The notes under the pieces: model-generated
The model's database searches: none
What the model was told of the DNA's origin: nothing
Seen by the model: only the letters and a program-made list of their open reading frames with translations
Origin: Actinomadura opuntiae
GTDB lineage: Bacteria; Actinomycetota; Actinomycetes; Streptosporangiales; Streptosporangiaceae
Assembly: GCF_030283205.1 (NCBI RefSeq)
Contig: NZ_JASNWF010000012.1
Coordinates: 248,001-312,000 of the forward strand
Direction of reading: 5' to 3'
Length of the DNA stretch: 64,000 bases
Shown here: piece by piece, positions 7,560 through 21,759 of the stretch
Layout of the letters: each line of letters starts with the position of its first letter
Position numbering within the stretch: position 1 is the stretch's first letter
Position numbers and translations under genes: made by a program

Positions 7560-9371
7560 TCAGGCTCGGGTCGCCTTGCGCGTCAGCCAGGTCTGCTCCG
7601 GGCGGCAGGCCAGGCGTGTGCCGTCCGCCCGGCACCATGTCTGGTAGTCGCCGGAGTACAGCCGCTCGCCCAGCCAGCGGTAGTCGGTCCGCGGCTCGCG
7701 GCGGGGCGTGGCGGCGCCGAAGTTCGACGCGTCGTCGGTGCTGCCCGTGCCGTCGTAGCGCGCGACCTGCGGATACGGGTAGACGGGACGGGTGCGGGTC
7801 ACGGTGCCGCCCGCCACCTTCGACGCGACGATCCTCCCGGGGCGTCGGCCGCTCTCCGTCCAGGCCATCACGGGCGTGAGGACGTCGAAGGTGTCGGGTC
7901 CCTCACCGCCGCCGCAGTGCGCGACGCCGGGGAAGAGGTAGAGCCTGGCGAAGTCGTCGACGGCCTTGCGGCCCATGCTCTTCTGCATGGCGTCGTAGTA
8001 GGCGAGCGTGCTCTGCGGCGAGATGTGCTGGTCGCTCCATCCGTGCCAGAGCAGGAGCTTGCCGCCGCCGCGCTGGAAGCGGCCGAGGTCGGGGTCCATG
8101 GCGGCGAGGTAGCTCGACGACTGCACCGTGTTCCAGAACGACTCGACGGTGAGCTTCAGATCGGACAGTTTCCAGTCGGGTCTCACCTGGTCGGTGTAGC
8201 CGAGATACCTTGCGAAGGACTCCACGAAGTTCTGGCTGCCGACGGTCTGCCCCTGCCTGGACGGGACGAACAGCGTCCATTCGAGCTCGGAGCCCCATTC
8301 GTGGGAGATCGCGGGCTCCAGCCGCCTGCCGTGCTCGTCCACCGCGCCGTCGTGCAGCCGCCGGACCACACCGGCCTCGGCCTTGGTCAGGCAGGTCGCC
8401 GGGTCCTGCCCGGACCTGCACAGCAGCGTGGACGGGTCGAAGTCGCAGCGCCGCGGGTCGCCGATCAGGCCGTCCTTGAGACCGTCGAGCCCGTCGCAGG
8501 CGGACAGCACGGCCCGGTGGACGAGCGGCAGCTTGCCGGCGAGCAGGATGTAGCGCCCGTCGCCGTCAAGGTTGGTCAGGACGTTCCACGCGTGGTGGAA
8601 GGTGTTCTGGACGACCATGTCGTTCGCGGGTGCACCGGCGGCGATGCCGTCGAAGTCGCCGGGGTGGCGCTGCGCCTCCATCAGCGCCTCGCGCCCGCCG
8701 TCGGAGCAGCCGTCGAAGTAGGAGTAGGCGGGGGAGCGGCCGTAGAACCGCTTGATGAGCGCCTTGGCCGCCTGCGAGGTCACGTGCACGCTGCGGTAGG
8801 CGAAGTCGATCTGCGCCTGCCGGTTGTTCGCGGCCCACGACCCGTCCGGTGAGCCCTGGTGGCCCATGTCGGTCGTGGCGCTGGCGATGGTGCCGTCCGC
8901 GACCGGCGCGCACGTCGCCGCCTGCGTGTAGTCGATGTTCGAGCTGCCGCACTCGCCGCCGCAGCCGGTCTGCAGGTAGCGCTGCGTCCAGCCGTGCACG
9001 GGCAGCCGCATGACGATGGTGTCCGCCGGGGCGATGGTGCCCCGGACGTCGCAGTACGGCGCCGGCGCGCCCGCGGTCGACACTGTCGCGGACGTGATCG
9101 TGACCGGCGCGTCGGTGACGCCGCCCAGGCGGAGGCCCGCCAGGTCGGCACAGTCCATCGCCGGTTCGACGGCGGGCAGGTCCGCCAGCCCGTCCGCCGT
9201 GATCCGCTGGTGCCGCGGCTGCGCGGACGCGCCGCCGGCCCCCAGCGCCGACACCACGGCGGCCACCAGGACCGCCGCGACGAGCGAACCGACGATCGGC
9301 CGGAACCGGCCGCGCGCGCGTCTCAGGACGCCCGCTCCGAACACCGTGCCCCGAGTGAAGAACCCCTGCAT
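7560..9371 (-). CDS. Secreted tannase/feruloyl-esterase-family hydrolase
   Basis: A 603-residue exported esterase. A basic segment and hydrophobic core (SLVAAVLVAAVVSALG) ending near ASAQP form a Sec signal peptide. The mature protein carries the tannase-family CS-D-HC signature: GCSDGGR with Cys222-Ser223, Asp447 in HGWSDQH and His485-Cys486 in VAHCGGG. The two cysteines next to Ser and His normally form a disulfide that holds the catalytic triad. The family includes tannases, feruloyl esterases and MHET hydrolase, so an aromatic carboxylic ester is the likely substrate. AGGAGG nine bases before ATG 9371 fixes the start. The divergent importer operon suggests uptake of the released acid. Confidence 0.92.
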   Translation of the reverse strand: MQGFFTRGTVFGAGVLRRARGRFRPIVGSLVAAVLVAAVVSALGAGGASAQPRHQRITADGLADLPAVEPAMDCADLAGLRLGGVTDAPVTITSATVSTAGAPAPYCDVRGTIAPADTIVMRLPVHGWTQRYLQTGCGGECGSSNIDYTQAATCAPVADGTIASATTDMGHQGSPDGSWAANNRQAQIDFAYRSVHVTSQAAKALIKRFYGRSPAYSYFDGCSDGGREALMEAQRHPGDFDGIAAGAPANDMVVQNTFHHAWNVLTNLDGDGRYILLAGKLPLVHRAVLSACDGLDGLKDGLIGDPRRCDFDPSTLLCRSGQDPATCLTKAEAGVVRRLHDGAVDEHGRRLEPAISHEWGSELEWTLFVPSRQGQTVGSQNFVESFARYLGYTDQVRPDWKLSDLKLTVESFWNTVQSSSYLAAMDPDLGRFQRGGGKLLLWHGWSDQHISPQSTLAYYDAMQKSMGRKAVDDFARLYLFPGVAHCGGGEGPDTFDVLTPVMAWTESGRRPGRIVASKVAGGTVTRTRPVYPYPQVARYDGTGSTDDASNFGAATPRREPRTDYRWLGERLYSGDYQTWCRADGTRLACRPEQTWLTRKATRA

Positions 9372-9444
9372 GGCGTACCGCCTCCTCGGATGGGCGGCCC
9401 CGCCGCCGCGGGGCGCCGCCGCGGCCGGGTTGAACCGCAGCCGG

Positions 9445-9473
9445 ATGCTACAAAAATGGTGACAATCCGACAA
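9445..9473 (-). promoter_or_regulatory. Promoter of the secreted esterase gene
   Basis: On the minus strand TTGTCG (9473-9468) and TAGCAT (9450-9445) are separated by exactly 17 bases, a good vegetative sigma-factor promoter. The start codon is 74 bases further downstream. The same TAGCAT -10 occurs in the divergent importer promoter. The whole 320-base gap 9372-9691 holds these two promoters and the palindrome at 9596, and no gene. Confidence 0.65.
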
Positions 9474-9595
9474 GCAATCTCGGAGACAGGACTGGACATA
9501 CCGCCGAGGGGCAGGTGCGGATTCGGAGTGAGCGGTTGGCCATGCAGCAAGCCGACCTGCTGTGACGTGGGCGAGCGCTCAGGATCGATCCGCAC

Positions 9596-9608
9596 TTTGG
9601 TCGCCAAA
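9596..9608. promoter_or_regulatory. Operator-like palindrome TTTGG-TCG-CCAAA
   Basis: A perfect inverted repeat with a 3-base centre ends three bases before the -35 box of the importer promoter. A protein bound here would touch RNA polymerase directly. The GntR-family regulator at the end of the same operon (13219) is the obvious candidate ligand. That assignment is inference. Confidence 0.5.
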
Positions 9609-9611
9609 TCG

Positions 9612-9641
9612 TTGACAATCTTGTGTGGCGGTCCTTAGCAT
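9612..9641 (+). promoter_or_regulatory. Promoter of the ABC importer operon
   Basis: A consensus -35 TTGACA (9612-9617) is followed after 18 bases by TAGCAT (9636-9641). It gives a leader of roughly 45 bases before the GTG start at 9692. It is one of the best promoter matches in the window. Confidence 0.7.
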
Positions 9642-9691
9642 CGCCGTCACGCCAGAGGGGACCCACCCGACCGACGCCCAGGAGAAGCACC

Positions 9692-10648
9692 GTGAACAGA
9701 ATCCGGGCGGCTCTGGCCGCCGCCTCCGTACTCCTCCTCGCAGCGTGCGGCGGGGGCGGCGGTTCCTCCAACGCCTCGAACAAGGGCCCCGCGACGGTGA
9801 AGGTGAGCGTCATCCCGATCGTCGACGTGGCGCCCATCTACCTCGGTGCCCAGCAGGGCTTCTTCGCCGAGCAAAAGCTGAAGCTCCAGTTCGAGACGGC
9901 CCAGGGTGGCGCGGCGATCGTGCCGGCCGTCGTCAGCGGCCAGGTCGACTTCGGGTTCAGCAACTACACCTCGCTGATCCTCGCCCGGTCCAAGGGCCTG
10001 CCGCTCAAGGCCGTCGCGCCCGGCAACGCCTCGACCGGCGCCGACAAGAAGGACTTCGGCGGCGTCGTGGTCAAGTCCGGCAGCCCCATCAAGACGGCCA
10101 AGGACCTGGTCGGCAAGCGCGTCGCGGTCAACACCCTGAACAACATCAACGACACGACCGTCCGGGCCTCGATCCGCAAGGCCGGGGGCGACGCCAAGAA
10201 CGTGAAGTTCACCGAACTGGCCTTTCCCGACATGCTCGCCGCACTCGACAAGGGGAACGTGGACGCGGTCCAGGTCGTCGAGCCGTTCCTCACCACCGCG
10301 CTGAAGAACGGCGGGCGGCTCGTCGCGTCCAACTACGTCGACACCGCGCCGAACCTGACCATCGCCGCGTACTTCACCTCGCAGAAGACGGCCGCGTCCA
10401 AGCCCGACCTGGTCAAGCGGTTCGCGGCGGCGATGCAGAAGTCGCTGCAGTACGCCGACCGGAACCCCGACGCGGTGCGCAAGATCCTCGGCACGTACAC
10501 CAAGATCGACCCGTCGGTGGCGGGCGCGCTGACGCTGCCGAAGTTCCCGACCCGGGTCGACCAGGCCGGACTCCGGACGCTGGAGAATCTCGCGGTGCAG
10601 GACGGCCTGATCAAGAAGGCCCCGGACGTCAAGGACCTGCTGCCGTGA
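9692..10648 (+). CDS. ABC transporter substrate-binding lipoprotein (NMT1/SsuA-like)
   Basis: A 318-residue lipoprotein that would capture substrate outside the membrane. The leader ends in a lipobox (LLLAACG) with lipidated Cys19, followed by a flexible Gly/Ser linker. The mature part is an NMT1/SsuA/TauA-type periplasmic-binding fold: IVDVAPIYLGAQQGFFAEQK at the start, GLPLKAVAPGN in the middle and DAVQVVEPFLTTAL in the second lobe. This class binds sulfonates, nitrate, pyrimidine precursors or aromatic acids. The start is GTG 9692 with AGGAGAAG upstream. It is first in a four-gene transporter operon and overlaps the next gene by GTGA. The esterase next door favours an aromatic acid ligand. 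Confidence 0.9.
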   Translation: MNRIRAALAAASVLLLAACGGGGGSSNASNKGPATVKVSVIPIVDVAPIYLGAQQGFFAEQKLKLQFETAQGGAAIVPAVVSGQVDFGFSNYTSLILARSKGLPLKAVAPGNASTGADKKDFGGVVVKSGSPIKTAKDLVGKRVAVNTLNNINDTTVRASIRKAGGDAKNVKFTELAFPDMLAALDKGNVDAVQVVEPFLTTALKNGGRLVASNYVDTAPNLTIAAYFTSQKTAASKPDLVKRFAAAMQKSLQYADRNPDAVRKILGTYTKIDPSVAGALTLPKFPTRVDQAGLRTLENLAVQDGLIKKAPDVKDLLP

Positions 10649-11475
10649 CGGCGGCGGTGACGGCGGACGCCGTGGCGGACGGCGGGGGCGGCCGCCGTCA
10701 CCGCCCCGTGCCCGCCTGGCTCCTCGGCCTGGCCGGCCTGGCCGGGGTGATGGCGCTGGTCGAGGCCGTGCCCCGCGCGGGGCTGGTGAAGAAGCGGTTC
10801 CTGCCGCCCTTCAGCGACATGGTCTCCGCGCTGGCCGACGAGGCCGGGACGGGCGCGTTCTGGCGCGCGCTGCTGGAGACGCTGCGCGGCTGGGCGATCG
10901 GGCTCGCGATCGCGACCACCGCGGGCGTGGTGCTGGGCATCGTGATCGGCGGCCTCCCGCTGGTGCGGGCGGCGATGTCGTCGACGATCGAGTTCCTGCG
11001 CCCCATCCCGTCGGTGGCGCTGATCCCGCTGGCCGTCCTGCTGTACGGCACCACGATGCGCTCCACCCTCCTGCTGGTCGTCTACGCCTCGTTCTGGCAG
11101 GTCCTCGTGCAGGTGCTCTACGGGGTGCGGGACGTCGATCCGGTGGCCCGCGAGACCGCGCGCTCCTACCGGTTCCGCGCGCTGACGCAGGTCCGCACGG
11201 TCCTGTGGCCGACCGCGCTGCCCTACGTCATGACCGGGTTCCGGCTCGCCGCCGCGGTCGCGCTGATCCTGGAGATCACCGGCGAGCTGGTCATCGGGTC
11301 GCCGGGGCTCGGCAAGCAGATCGCGGTGGCGCAGAGCTCCAACGCCGTCGCGTCGATGTACGCCCTGGTCATCGTGGTCGGCCTGATCGGGGTCGCGGTG
11401 AACGTGGTCGTGCGGGCGGTCGAGCGCCGGGCGCTGCGCTGGCATCCCTCCGTCCGCCGGGAGGTGGTCTCGTGA
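10645..11475 (+). CDS. ABC transporter permease 1 (SsuC/TauC type)
   Basis: A 276-residue inner-membrane permease with about six helices. After a charged N-terminus, helices begin at PAWLLGLAGLAGVMALV. The BPD_transp_1 core includes the coupling segment near RETARSYRFRALTQVRTVLWP, which corresponds to the EAA loop that contacts the ATPase. The start is the GTG inside the upstream stop (GTGA, 10645-10648). A second permease follows by the same 4-base overlap, so the transporter appears to use a heterodimer of permeases rather than the homodimer usual for SsuC. Confidence 0.9.
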   Translation: MTAAVTADAVADGGGGRRHRPVPAWLLGLAGLAGVMALVEAVPRAGLVKKRFLPPFSDMVSALADEAGTGAFWRALLETLRGWAIGLAIATTAGVVLGIVIGGLPLVRAAMSSTIEFLRPIPSVALIPLAVLLYGTTMRSTLLLVVYASFWQVLVQVLYGVRDVDPVARETARSYRFRALTQVRTVLWPTALPYVMTGFRLAAAVALILEITGELVIGSPGLGKQIAVAQSSNAVASMYALVIVVGLIGVAVNVVVRAVERRALRWHPSVRREVVS

Positions 11476-12254
11476 CGGTCCTGACCGCGGCGCGGAAGGC
11501 GCTGCTGCTGCTCGGCATGCCGGTGCTGCTGGTCGCGGCCTGGTGGCTGGCGACGGCGAACAGCACCGACTTCTTCTGGCCGCCGCTCAGCACGATCCTC
11601 GGCACGTTCGACGACACCTGGTTCCACGGCCGGCTCGGCACCGACGTGCTGCCCAGCCTGGGCCGGCTGCTCGCCGGCTACCTGCTGGCCCTGGTCCTCG
11701 GCGTCGGCCTCGGCGTCGCGATCGGCTCGGTCCGGGTGCTGCGGGCGCTGCTCGAACCGGTCCTGGAGTTCTTCCGGGCGATCCCGTCGCCGGTGCTGGT
11801 GCCGGTCCTGATGCTGTTCGCCGGCATCGGCAGCGGGATGAAGATCCTCGTCATCGTCTCCGGCTGCGTCTGGCCGATCCTGCTGAACACCGTCGAGGGC
11901 GTCCGCGCGCTGGACGAGGTGCTGCGCGACACCGCCCGCTGCTACCGGATGCGCCCGCACTCGCGGCTCGTCCACCTCGTGCTGCGCGGCGCCAGCCCGC
12001 AGATCACCGCCGGCGCGCGGCAGGCGCTGTCCATCGGGATCATCCTGATGGTCATCAGCGAGATGTTCGCCGCGAGCAACGGCGTCGGCTTCACCATCAT
12101 CCAGTTCCAGCGCGGCTTCTCGATCCCGCAGATGTGGAGCGGGATCATCCTGCTCGGCCTGATCGGCATCGTGCTGTCGGCCGCCTTCCACATCGTGGAG
12201 ACCCGGGTGCTGAGCTGGTACACCGGCCTGCGCCGGGCACAGCGAGAGGGCTGA
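11472..12254 (+). CDS. ABC transporter permease 2 (SsuC/TauC type)
   Basis: The second permease of the importer, 260 residues, related to but clearly diverged from the first. It has an N-terminal helix (LLLLGMPVLLVAAWWLA), the SsuC-type PPLSTILGTFDDTW segment and the EAA-like coupling loop around RDTARCYRMRPHSRLVHLVL. It starts at GTG 11472 inside the upstream stop and ends one base before the ATPase start, so all four transporter genes are read as one coupled unit. Two-permease importers of this class are known for phthalate uptake in actinobacteria (patDABC); that parallel is an inference from layout, not proof of substrate. Confidence 0.9.
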   Translation: MTVLTAARKALLLLGMPVLLVAAWWLATANSTDFFWPPLSTILGTFDDTWFHGRLGTDVLPSLGRLLAGYLLALVLGVGLGVAIGSVRVLRALLEPVLEFFRAIPSPVLVPVLMLFAGIGSGMKILVIVSGCVWPILLNTVEGVRALDEVLRDTARCYRMRPHSRLVHLVLRGASPQITAGARQALSIGIILMVISEMFAASNGVGFTIIQFQRGFSIPQMWSGIILLGLIGIVLSAAFHIVETRVLSWYTGLRRAQREG

Positions 12255-12255
12255 G

Positions 12256-13086
12256 ATGACCACTGCACCGACCGGCGCCGGGACCCCGGGGACCTCCACG
12301 GCGCTGCTGGACGTCCGGCGGCTGAGGAAGGTGTACCAGGGCCGCGGACGCGCCGTCGAAGCCGTCCGGGACCTGACGTTCACCGTCGGCGCGGGCGAGA
12401 TGGTCTGCATCGTCGGGCCGTCCGGCGCGGGCAAGACCACGCTGCTGCGCTGCGTCGCGGGCCTGCTGGGATGCACCTCCGGGGAGGTGGTGCTCGAAGG
12501 CGAGAAGGTCACCGGGCCGCCCGCCGGGATGGCCGTGGTCTTCCAGGAGTACGGCCGCAGCCTGTTCCCCTGGATGACCGTCCGGCAGAACGTCGAGCGC
12601 CCGCTGAAGGAGAAGCGGATCGCGAAGGCCGAGCGGCGGCGGCTCGTGGACGACGCGCTGGAGGCCGTCGGCCTCGCCAAGGTCCACGACGCCCACCCCT
12701 GGCAGCTGTCGGGCGGGATGCAGCAGCGCGTGGCGATCGCCCGCGCGGTCGCCTACGAGCCGCACATCCTGCTGATGGACGAGCCGTTCGCCGCGGTGGA
12801 CGCGCAGACCCGCGCCGACCTGGAGGACCTCGTCCGCTCCCTGTGGAAGCGCCTCGGGGTGACCGTCCTGTTCGTCACGCACGACATCGACGAGTCGGTC
12901 TACCTCGGCGAGCGCGTCATCGTCCTGTCGAACTCCCCGACCGTCGTCCTGGAGGAGGTCGCCATCGACCTGCCCGGCGAGCGCGACCAGCTCACCACCC
13001 GGTCCGACCCCCGCTTCGCCGAGCTGCGGACGCGCATCTACAAGCTCGTCCAGCAGGCCAAGGACGGGTACCGGCCGGCGGAGTGA
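12256..13086 (+). CDS. ABC transporter ATP-binding protein (SsuB/TauB type)
   Basis: A 276-residue ATPase that powers the importer. Walker A is GPSGAGKTT (about residue 55), the Q-loop is VVFQEYGRSLFPWMTV, the signature is QLSGGMQQRVAIARA and Walker B LLMDEPFAAVD; the switch His is in FVTHDIDESVYL. The SLFPWMTV segment is typical of nitrate/sulfonate/bicarbonate-type importers. A 20-residue flexible N-terminal extension precedes the domain. It lies one base after permease 2. A GC-rich hairpin follows its stop before the regulator gene, which may partly separate the regulator from the operon. Confidence 0.93.
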   Translation: MTTAPTGAGTPGTSTALLDVRRLRKVYQGRGRAVEAVRDLTFTVGAGEMVCIVGPSGAGKTTLLRCVAGLLGCTSGEVVLEGEKVTGPPAGMAVVFQEYGRSLFPWMTVRQNVERPLKEKRIAKAERRRLVDDALEAVGLAKVHDAHPWQLSGGMQQRVAIARAVAYEPHILLMDEPFAAVDAQTRADLEDLVRSLWKRLGVTVLFVTHDIDESVYLGERVIVLSNSPTVVLEEVAIDLPGERDQLTTRSDPRFAELRTRIYKLVQQAKDGYRPAE

Positions 13087-13095
13087 GGCCGCGGG

Positions 13096-13113
13096 GCGCC
13101 CGCCCGCGGGCGC
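13096..13113. terminator. GC-rich hairpin after the importer operon
   Basis: GCGCCCG, four bases and CGGGCGC form a 7-pair hairpin ten bases past the ATPase stop. There is no T tract, as is common in actinobacteria, so it may attenuate rather than end transcription. Confidence 0.35.
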
Positions 13114-13218
13114 GGGCCGGGAGGGGCCGCGCGCTCTAGAATCGATCGCCGGATCCCGCGACGATCCACGCGGCGACGCGCCGGGCGCGGGCCCGGCGGA
13201 GCCCGCGAGTGAGGAAGC

Positions 13219-13875
13219 ATGGCAGCGCACGAGCAGACCACGGACGCCCCGGGGGCCGGACGCCCCGACGTCGCCGGCGCGATCCGCGAGGCCATCGTCC
13301 GGGGCGACTTCGCCCCCAACCAGCGGCTGGTCGAGGCCGACCTGTCGGACATGTTCGGCGTCGGCCGCAGCAGCGTGCGCGCCGCGCTGTTCGAGCTGAC
13401 CAACGAGGGCCTGGTCGAGCGCGTGCAGAACCGCGGCGCCCGGGTCCGCGCGGTGACCGTGGCGGAGGCGATCGAGATCTCCGAGATCCGCATGGTGGTC
13501 GAGGGGCTGTGCGCCGCCAAGGCCGCCGAGCGCGTCACCGACGCCGAGACCGCCGAGCTGCGCGGCCTCGGCGAGGCGATGCGCGCCGCGGTGGCGCGCG
13601 GCCACGTCCTGGAGTACTCGGAGCTGAACAGGGCGCTGCACCTGCGCATCGTCGAGATCAGCGGCCAGCGGACCGCGGCCGGGGTGCTGCGGCGGCTGCG
13701 CGCCCAGAACGTCCGGCACCAGTTCCAGCTGGCGCTGGTCCCCGGCCGCCCCGGCGTGTCCGTGGCCGAGCACCTGGCGATCATCGACGAGATCTGCGCC
13801 CGCGCCCCGGACGCCGCCGAACGCGCGGCCCGCCGCCACCTGCTCAGCGTGATCGACGCCCTCAAAAGCATCTGA
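13219..13875 (+). CDS. GntR-family regulator, FCD subfamily
   Basis: A 218-residue one-component regulator. The winged helix (residues about 17-80) includes REAIVRGDFAPNQRLVEADL, MFGVGRSSVRAAL and EGLVERVQNRGARV. The C-terminal FCD domain (about 90-215) is helical with the family pattern EIRMVVEGLCAAKAA, ELNRALHLRIVE and VSVAEHLAIIDEI; its histidines would hold a metal that binds a carboxylate ligand. FCD regulators usually sense organic acids, which fits an operon importing an aromatic or aliphatic acid. GAGGAAGC precedes ATG 13219. It lies 132 bases after the transporter; TAGAAT at 13137-13142 could serve as its own -10. Confidence 0.93.
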   Translation: MAAHEQTTDAPGAGRPDVAGAIREAIVRGDFAPNQRLVEADLSDMFGVGRSSVRAALFELTNEGLVERVQNRGARVRAVTVAEAIEISEIRMVVEGLCAAKAAERVTDAETAELRGLGEAMRAAVARGHVLEYSELNRALHLRIVEISGQRTAAGVLRRLRAQNVRHQFQLALVPGRPGVSVAEHLAIIDEICARAPDAAERAARRHLLSVIDALKSI

Positions 13876-13944
13876 CCAGCCGCGATGTATGTTGAGGTGA
13901 GGGGGAGCCGCTAGCGGCCCGGACGGCGACTTGGGGGAGGCGCC

Positions 13945-15993
13945 TTGCCCGGCGACCGGGGGGAGGGGCTCGGCGGGCCGGCGCTGGAGGCGTTCGACCG
14001 GGCGCCGGTCGCGGTCGCCCTGATCACCGGGCCGGAGCACCGCCTCGCCTACACCAACGACGCCTTCCGCGAGATCTTCGGCGAGCGCCCGGTCGGGCAG
14101 CAGGTCCGCTGGGCGTTCCGCGACCTCGTGCAGCGCGGCTACTTCGACCTCCTCGACCGCGTGCTGGAGACCGGGGAGCCGGTCACCCTCGCCGAGGCCC
14201 CGGTGAGCCTGTTCTTCCCCGGCAGCGGGTACGAGGAGCGCTTCTTCTCCTTCAGCCTGTCCCGGGCGCCCGGGACGGACCCGGCGGTGCTGTCGGTGGC
14301 CGTGGACGTCACCGAGCACGTCACCGCGATCCGGCGGGCCGGCGACAGCGCCGAGGAGCAGCGCCGCGTCCTGCGCCGGTTCCAGAGCCTCGTCCGGGTG
14401 AGCGCCGAGATCGTGTGGGTGACGAACACGGCGGGCGAGCCCCTCGAACCGAGCCCGGGCTGGGAGCGGGTCACCGGTCAGACCTGGGAGGGGTTCCGCG
14501 GGATGGGCTGGGCGCGGGCGCTGCACCCCGAGGACCGCGAGCCGGCCGTGCGGTCGTGGAAGCGGGCGATCTCGCAGGCCCGTCCCTGGCGGTACGTCTA
14601 CCGGCTGCGGACGGTCGGCGGCGCCTACCGGCACTTCGAGGTCAACGCGGCCCCGGTGTACGAGAACGGCGACGTGGTCGAATGGGTCGGGACCTGCGCC
14701 GACATCGAGCAGCGGTGGCGCCGCGACCGCCGCCGGCGGCTGCTGGACCGCACCGCCGCCGCGACCGCCGAGCACGCCGGGCCGCGGGAGATGCTCGGCG
14801 CGGTGGCGGACGTGATCGTGCCGGCGATCGCCGACGGCTGCGGCGTGCACCTGCTGCCGGACTACGTCGACCGCCCCGACGACGCCCCGCTGCTCACCGA
14901 GCGCGTCGCCACGGCCGCGCGGCCGGGCCTGCCGCGCCAGCCCCCGTTCGGCCAGGAGTGGTACGCCGCCGACAGCGGGTTCGCCCGGACCGTGCAGCGC
15001 GGCCGTCCGCTGCACCACACGTTCGCGCCGGGCGAGCCGCCGGCGGACATGCTGCCCGAGGGCACGGCGGCCTGGCTGGCCGCGGCGAACGCCAACAGCG
15101 TGGTGGTGCTGCCGGTGACCGTGGACGGGGCCGTGGCCGCCGTGGTGACCGCCGCCGTCTGCGGGGACCGCCAGCCGCTGAGCCGGGACGACGTCGACCT
15201 CATGCGGCAGATGTTCGACCACGCCCACGACGCGCTGAGCAGCGCGATCGAGTACCAGCGCACCCAGCGGGTGGCCCTGGCCCTGCAGCACGGCCTGCTC
15301 GCCGAGCCGCCCGAGGTCCCGGGCCTGGAGATCGCCGCGCGGTACCGGGCCAGCCCCGCGACCGCCGAGGTGGGCGGCGACTGGTACGACTCGTTCGTGC
15401 TGCCGGACGGCGCCGCCGTGCTGGCCATCGGGGACGCCACCGGGCACGACCTGGCCGCCGCGGTGGCGATGAGCCAGCTCCGCAACATCCTGCGGGCCCT
15501 GGTCGTCGACCGCCGCGAGCCGCCCGGGCAGATCCTGCGGCGGCTGAACATCGCGATGGAGACCCTGATCCCGGACGGCTCGGCGACCTGCGCCCTGGCC
15601 CGCGTCCAGGAGACCGGGACGGGCGAGCTGCGGCTCGACTACGCGGCGGCCGGCCACCCGCCGCCGCTGCTGGTCGGCCCGGACGGCCGCTGCCGCCTGC
15701 TGGAGGACGCCGCCAACCCCCTCCTCGGCCTCGGCCTGCTCTACGACGGGCCCTACGAGAGCGCGGCCCTGCCGCTGCGGCCCGGCTCCACGCTCGTGCT
15801 CTACACCGACGGCCTGGTCGAGCGGCCCGGCGAGAACCTGACCGCGGGCCTTCACCGGCTCTGCGACCAGGCGGGCCGGCTCGCACGCCGCCCCCTGCCG
15901 GCCTTCTGCGACGGCCTGCTCACCGGCCTGCCGACCGCCGGCATCGACGACCTCGCCTTGATCGCCCTCCGCGTCCCGGCGGCCGGCGGCTAG
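13945..15993 (+). CDS. PAS-PAS-GAF-SpoIIE (PPM) serine phosphatase
   Basis: A 682-residue cytoplasmic signalling phosphatase. Two PAS domains (about 12-125 and 143-262, the second beginning at SAEIVWVTN) are followed by a GAF-like domain (about 265-430) and a SpoIIE/PP2C domain (about 445-680). Metal ligands are visible in AEVGGDWYDSF (near 477), AIGDATGHD (near 497) and the C-terminal GIDDLALIAL (near 668). Such proteins dephosphorylate anti-anti-sigma factors in response to light, redox or small ligands. The start is an unusual TTG 13945, supported by GGGGGAGG five to six bases upstream. There is no fused anti-sigma kinase domain and no neighbouring anti-sigma gene, so partners lie elsewhere. 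Confidence 0.92.
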   Translation: MPGDRGEGLGGPALEAFDRAPVAVALITGPEHRLAYTNDAFREIFGERPVGQQVRWAFRDLVQRGYFDLLDRVLETGEPVTLAEAPVSLFFPGSGYEERFFSFSLSRAPGTDPAVLSVAVDVTEHVTAIRRAGDSAEEQRRVLRRFQSLVRVSAEIVWVTNTAGEPLEPSPGWERVTGQTWEGFRGMGWARALHPEDREPAVRSWKRAISQARPWRYVYRLRTVGGAYRHFEVNAAPVYENGDVVEWVGTCADIEQRWRRDRRRRLLDRTAAATAEHAGPREMLGAVADVIVPAIADGCGVHLLPDYVDRPDDAPLLTERVATAARPGLPRQPPFGQEWYAADSGFARTVQRGRPLHHTFAPGEPPADMLPEGTAAWLAAANANSVVVLPVTVDGAVAAVVTAAVCGDRQPLSRDDVDLMRQMFDHAHDALSSAIEYQRTQRVALALQHGLLAEPPEVPGLEIAARYRASPATAEVGGDWYDSFVLPDGAAVLAIGDATGHDLAAAVAMSQLRNILRALVVDRREPPGQILRRLNIAMETLIPDGSATCALARVQETGTGELRLDYAAAGHPPPLLVGPDGRCRLLEDAANPLLGLGLLYDGPYESAALPLRPGSTLVLYTDGLVERPGENLTAGLHRLCDQAGRLARRPLPAFCDGLLTGLPTAGIDDLALIALRVPAAGG

Positions 15994-16069
15994 CCGCGCC
16001 CGGCCGCCGCGGCCGCTCCGGCCGACGGGCTTTTGCACGATTCCCACAACTCGAGCCGCCGAGCCTGCG

Positions 16070-16099
16070 ATGTCAGCGACATGGAGCTACCCGCGGGTA
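16070..16099. promoter_or_regulatory. Two palindromes upstream of the acyl-CoA carboxylase gene
   Basis: ATGTC-AGC-GACAT (16070-16082) and the perfect 12-base palindrome TACCCGCGGGTA (16088-16099) lie 74-103 bases before the GTG start of the carboxylase. The spacing fits an operator controlling its promoter. No recognised regulator gene is adjacent. Confidence 0.4.
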
Positions 16100-16172
16100 A
16101 CCGGAAGGGTGGGCACAGCCGAGGGCCGTCGTTCCCGGCGGACATCGTGGTCTATCAGGAGGGCTCGGTCGG

Positions 16173-21653
<5,481 letters not shown>

Positions 21654-21759
21654 GCCCGGCCTCCCGTCGCGCGCGCCGGATGCATGTGCCCTGGTCAGCC
21701 GGGTACCAGCGGACTGTGCCGCCGGTCGGGCGGCGGCGCGCCGATGGGGGGAGCGGGAG

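Noticed and set aside
12145..16047. Long open minus-strand frame (1,300 codons) opposite the ATPase, GntR and phosphatase genes
   Set aside because: It is a shadow of high-GC coding on the plus strand; its composition is Arg/Gly/Ala/Pro-rich without domains, and the plus-strand proteins have full family motifs.
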